A DNA stretch of 64,000 nt from Streptococcus sp. WB01_FAA12 (GTDB taxonomy: Bacteria; Bacillota; Bacilli; Lactobacillales; Streptococcaceae): assembly GCF_012843315.1 (NCBI RefSeq), contig NZ_JABAEX010000005.1:53272-117271 (forward strand), read 5' to 3'. Below the pieces are notes generated by a model, which was given only the letters and a program-made list of their open reading frames with translations, ran no database searches and was not told the origin of the DNA. Position 1 is the stretch's first letter, and every line of letters begins with the position of its first letter. A program made the translations under genes and the position numbers. This document shows, piece by piece, positions 62,129 through 64,000 of this stretch.

Positions 62129-64000
62129 TTATCTAAATTTTATCGTAGATTTCTTATAGTTGATTTCCTTATCCAAAAGTTTCAATAAAGGAGTCACGTA
62201 TTCAGGATTTGGAAACTTAGGACCGAAAATGACTTCATCGATTTGAATTGGATTTTCCCGTTCTACATAAAGTTTACCAATTCCAGATTCTTTATCAATT
62301 TTTATTTTATCATTACTTGGGTCTAGATTAGCATAGCGTAAGATACGCAACTCATCCTCATATTTATAATCCACAGATTTAAATAAGTAACGAATTTCCT
62401 CTATACAGTCAGAAATCGCTTTTTGATAAAAATCATCTCCTTTGTCCAAATCCTTATCTATTTTTCCCTTTAAGGCTTTCAACAATGTTTCTAAATTTTT
62501 GATTTCATAGTCGTTAAAGAGCTCCGTTTTTTCTATGCTAAACTTACCACCTGAATCATTGACATAGGCTATTCGGTAGAGATAATCTACATTTCCTTTT
62601 GAAACATTACCTTTTTCTTCAGAATTCGGTTCAGTTCCTTCATCATTAACAGTATTGATTGAATTCTCACTCTCACTCCGAAAGGCAGATTTTTCAAAAC
62701 TACTATTTAATTCAGATTTCATTAAATACATCTTATCAGAAAATTCTAAAGAGATTTTTTCTCGACGCCAAGAAACATCATTGAAGGATGAAAATCTAGA
62801 AAAGTCATCCTCCCGAAGTACAAGACAAACACCTTTGGCATCATCACCATACTGGGACCACATAGCTAAATCATCCGTTTTAATAGTAAAGCTCATTAAA
62901 AACCATGAGCTTGGCTCCAAAGCATCTCGTCTATCTAAGCCCAATATCTTTTCTATAATGATACCTTCCTCAGGATCATTCATATAATTCGCATTATTCA
63001 AACGAGTTTTTCCAACTATAGAAAAGCTTGATTCCTCCTTCTGATCCAATAAACTTTGAAGAACGCTCCCTTTAGTGTAATGGCCGAACTTAAGATTTTT
63101 ATTTTTATCTTCATTTTTCAATCCAAGTTGGTATTTGATTTTTTGAACATACTGGTAAATAGACAGTAAGTTTTTAAGTTCATTCGAGTCCTCTTTATAA
63201 CGCTTTGCCCATGTTTGTAAAATAGCATATTTAGTATTATTTAAAAGACCTTCTCTTAGGATAAAGTTGAATAGCTTGTACTCATCACTGTCACAAACAT
63301 TATCATTACTAAAAAATAAATCATCAAAATTTTGTAACATAAATTTGGAAAATTGTTCATAGAGATTTTTAATTGTTTCTGTGGTTTGAAGACGTTCATC
63401 TGAATCCGTTTGATGATTAAATAAGCTTGTTAAGAACACGCCATATATAAAAGCGATTTCTTCAGATTCTCGGAAGGGTTCATGTTCATGCAATTCCTGT
63501 AATTTCTTAGCAGTGGTTTCGAGTTTATTTAACTCAGTCTGCTTATTTGATAAATTGAACAAAATCATAGCATACGGCAAAGCTATATCAGGCGAATCCT
63601 GGAATTGTTGCTGTAATTTCTCTAATTTTTTGACAGTAGCCTCTAGTTCTTTCAACTCAGTCTGTACGTTTGACAAATTAACCAAAATCATGGCATACGG
63701 CAAAGCTATATCATGTGAATCCTGGAATTGTTGCTGTAATTTCTCTAATTTTTCGACAGTAGCCTTCCGTTCCTTCAATTCAGTTTGCTTGGTTGATAAA
63801 TTAACCAAAATCATGGCATACTGCAAAGCTATATCAGGCGAATCCTGGAATTGTTGCTGTAATTTCTCTAATTTTTCAGCAGTAGTCTCTAGTTCTTTCA
63901 ACTCAGTTTGCTTGGTTGACAAATTGAACAAAATCCTGGCATAACGTAAAGCTATATCAGGCGAATCCTGGAATTGTTGCTGTAATTTCTCTAATTTTTC
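62129..64000 (-). CDS. Tandem-repeat DUF2971 protein, partial
   Basis: The frame stays open to the window edge, so the true start lies beyond 64000. The visible 624 residues begin with 41-residue helical repeats (core EKLEKLQQQFQDSPDIAL, then YAMILVNLS), probably TPR-like. A spacer follows, then a C-terminal DUF2971-type domain (about the last 330 residues). That domain has FGHYTKGSVLQSLL, NNANYMNDPEEG and MWSQYGDDAKGVCLVL. The biochemical role of DUF2971 is not established. The pattern HYT...NDPEE...WSQYG loosely recalls ADP-ribosyltransferase-like folds, which is speculation. Base composition looks more AT-rich than the neighbouring genes, suggesting an accessory gene. Confidence 0.75.
   Translation of the reverse strand, partial: EKLEKLQQQFQDSPDIALRYARILFNLSTKQTELKELETTAEKLEKLQQQFQDSPDIALQYAMILVNLSTKQTELKERKATVEKLEKLQQQFQDSHDIALPYAMILVNLSNVQTELKELEATVKKLEKLQQQFQDSPDIALPYAMILFNLSNKQTELNKLETTAKKLQELHEHEPFRESEEIAFIYGVFLTSLFNHQTDSDERLQTTETIKNLYEQFSKFMLQNFDDLFFSNDNVCDSDEYKLFNFILREGLLNNTKYAILQTWAKRYKEDSNELKNLLSIYQYVQKIKYQLGLKNEDKNKNLKFGHYTKGSVLQSLLDQKEESSFSIVGKTRLNNANYMNDPEEGIIIEKILGLDRRDALEPSSWFLMSFTIKTDDLAMWSQYGDDAKGVCLVLREDDFSRFSSFNDVSWRREKISLEFSDKMYLMKSELNSSFEKSAFRSESENSINTVNDEGTEPNSEEKGNVSKGNVDYLYRIAYVNDSGGKFSIEKTELFNDYEIKNLETLLKALKGKIDKDLDKGDDFYQKAISDCIEEIRYLFKSVDYKYEDELRILRYANLDPSNDKIKIDKESGIGKLYVERENPIQIDEVIFGPKFPNPEYVTPLLKLLDKEINYKKSTIKFR
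63520..64000 (-). repeat. 123-bp in-frame tandem repeats
   Basis: The motif GGAATTGTTGCTG recurs on the plus strand at 63601, 63724, 63847 and 63970, exactly 123 bases apart, and neighbouring units are nearly identical. Each unit encodes 41 residues. The array continues past the window edge. Confidence 0.92.

Noticed and set aside
63513..63944. Plus-strand Cys/Asn-rich repeat frame opposite the DUF2971 gene
   Set aside because: It is the antisense reading of the 123-bp repeats; the minus-strand frame has the recognisable domain, and its terminator follows.

Overview
The window reads as chromosome of a mitis-group Streptococcus (S. mitis / S. oralis / S. pneumoniae relatives). The reasons are a CbpD-type choline-binding murein hydrolase with a possible competence (SigX) promoter, a dltXABCD operon, an adcRCBA zinc operon whose AdcA carries a ZinT domain, an arginine deiminase locus, and N-glycan-degrading glycosidases whose order I recall from S. 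pneumoniae. I see no rRNA, tRNA, CRISPR array or insertion sequence. Species-level placement and all synteny statements come from memory of pneumococcal genomes, not from a search.

Layout. 1-4.3 kb: veg, cbpD and polA. 4.3-7.4 kb: a TPP riboswitch with a terminator, then a thiamine-precursor ABC transporter operon. 7.4-10.4 kb: ctsR-clpC behind a CtsR operator. 10.4-13.1 kb: nadR-pnuC-Nudix (NAD salvage). 13.1-14.9 kb: a lipoprotein gene with two WalR/VicR boxes and a SigX-type box, then a DUF1275 membrane protein. 14.9-16.8 kb (minus strand): hslO-dusB. 17-21.6 kb: dltXABCD. 21.7-23.7 kb: a sortase-anchored 5'-nucleotidase. 23.8-27.3 kb: adcRCBA. 27.4-33.9 kb (minus strand): arcA-arcB-arcC-arcD-pepV, with a consensus cre at the arcA promoter and an unexplained structured element between arcB and arcC. 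33.9-34.6 kb: a long non-coding region with a strong promoter and two inverted pairs of DnaA boxes. 34.6-55.7 kb: an N-glycan use island (GH29, GH92, GH125, GH38, ROK kinase, GH20, a lipoprotein and an N-glycan ABC transporter) that is interrupted between GH92 and GH125 by a ribonucleotide reductase cassette. 55.9-59 kb: a CPBP protease, a bacteriocin-immunity-like protein, trhO and a DUF4299 protein. 59.1-62 kb (minus strand): a frameshifted membrane-protein gene and a PadR-DUF1700-DUF4097 module. 62.1-64 kb (minus strand): a tandem-repeat DUF2971 protein that runs off the window.

The most unusual object is the nrd cassette at 38.5-43.9 kb. A Crp/Fnr-family regulator is divergent from nrdI-nrdE-nrdF1-nrdF2. 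The two adjacent radical-subunit genes differ sharply: nrdF2 keeps all six metal ligands, while nrdF1 has Ser and Asn at two ligand positions but keeps the C-terminal tail that docks on NrdE. This suggests a heteromeric beta-beta' small subunit comparable in principle to yeast Rnr2/Rnr4. The promoter has a paired NrdR operator 31 bp apart and an FNR-type site centred about 41.5 bp before the predicted start.

Regulation links several blocks. CcpA sites (cre) sit at arcA, GH92, the N-glycan transporter and the DUF4299 gene, so arginine fermentation and host-glycan use should both be repressed by preferred sugars. polA and hslO have -10 elements so close to their start codons that leaderless mRNAs are likely.
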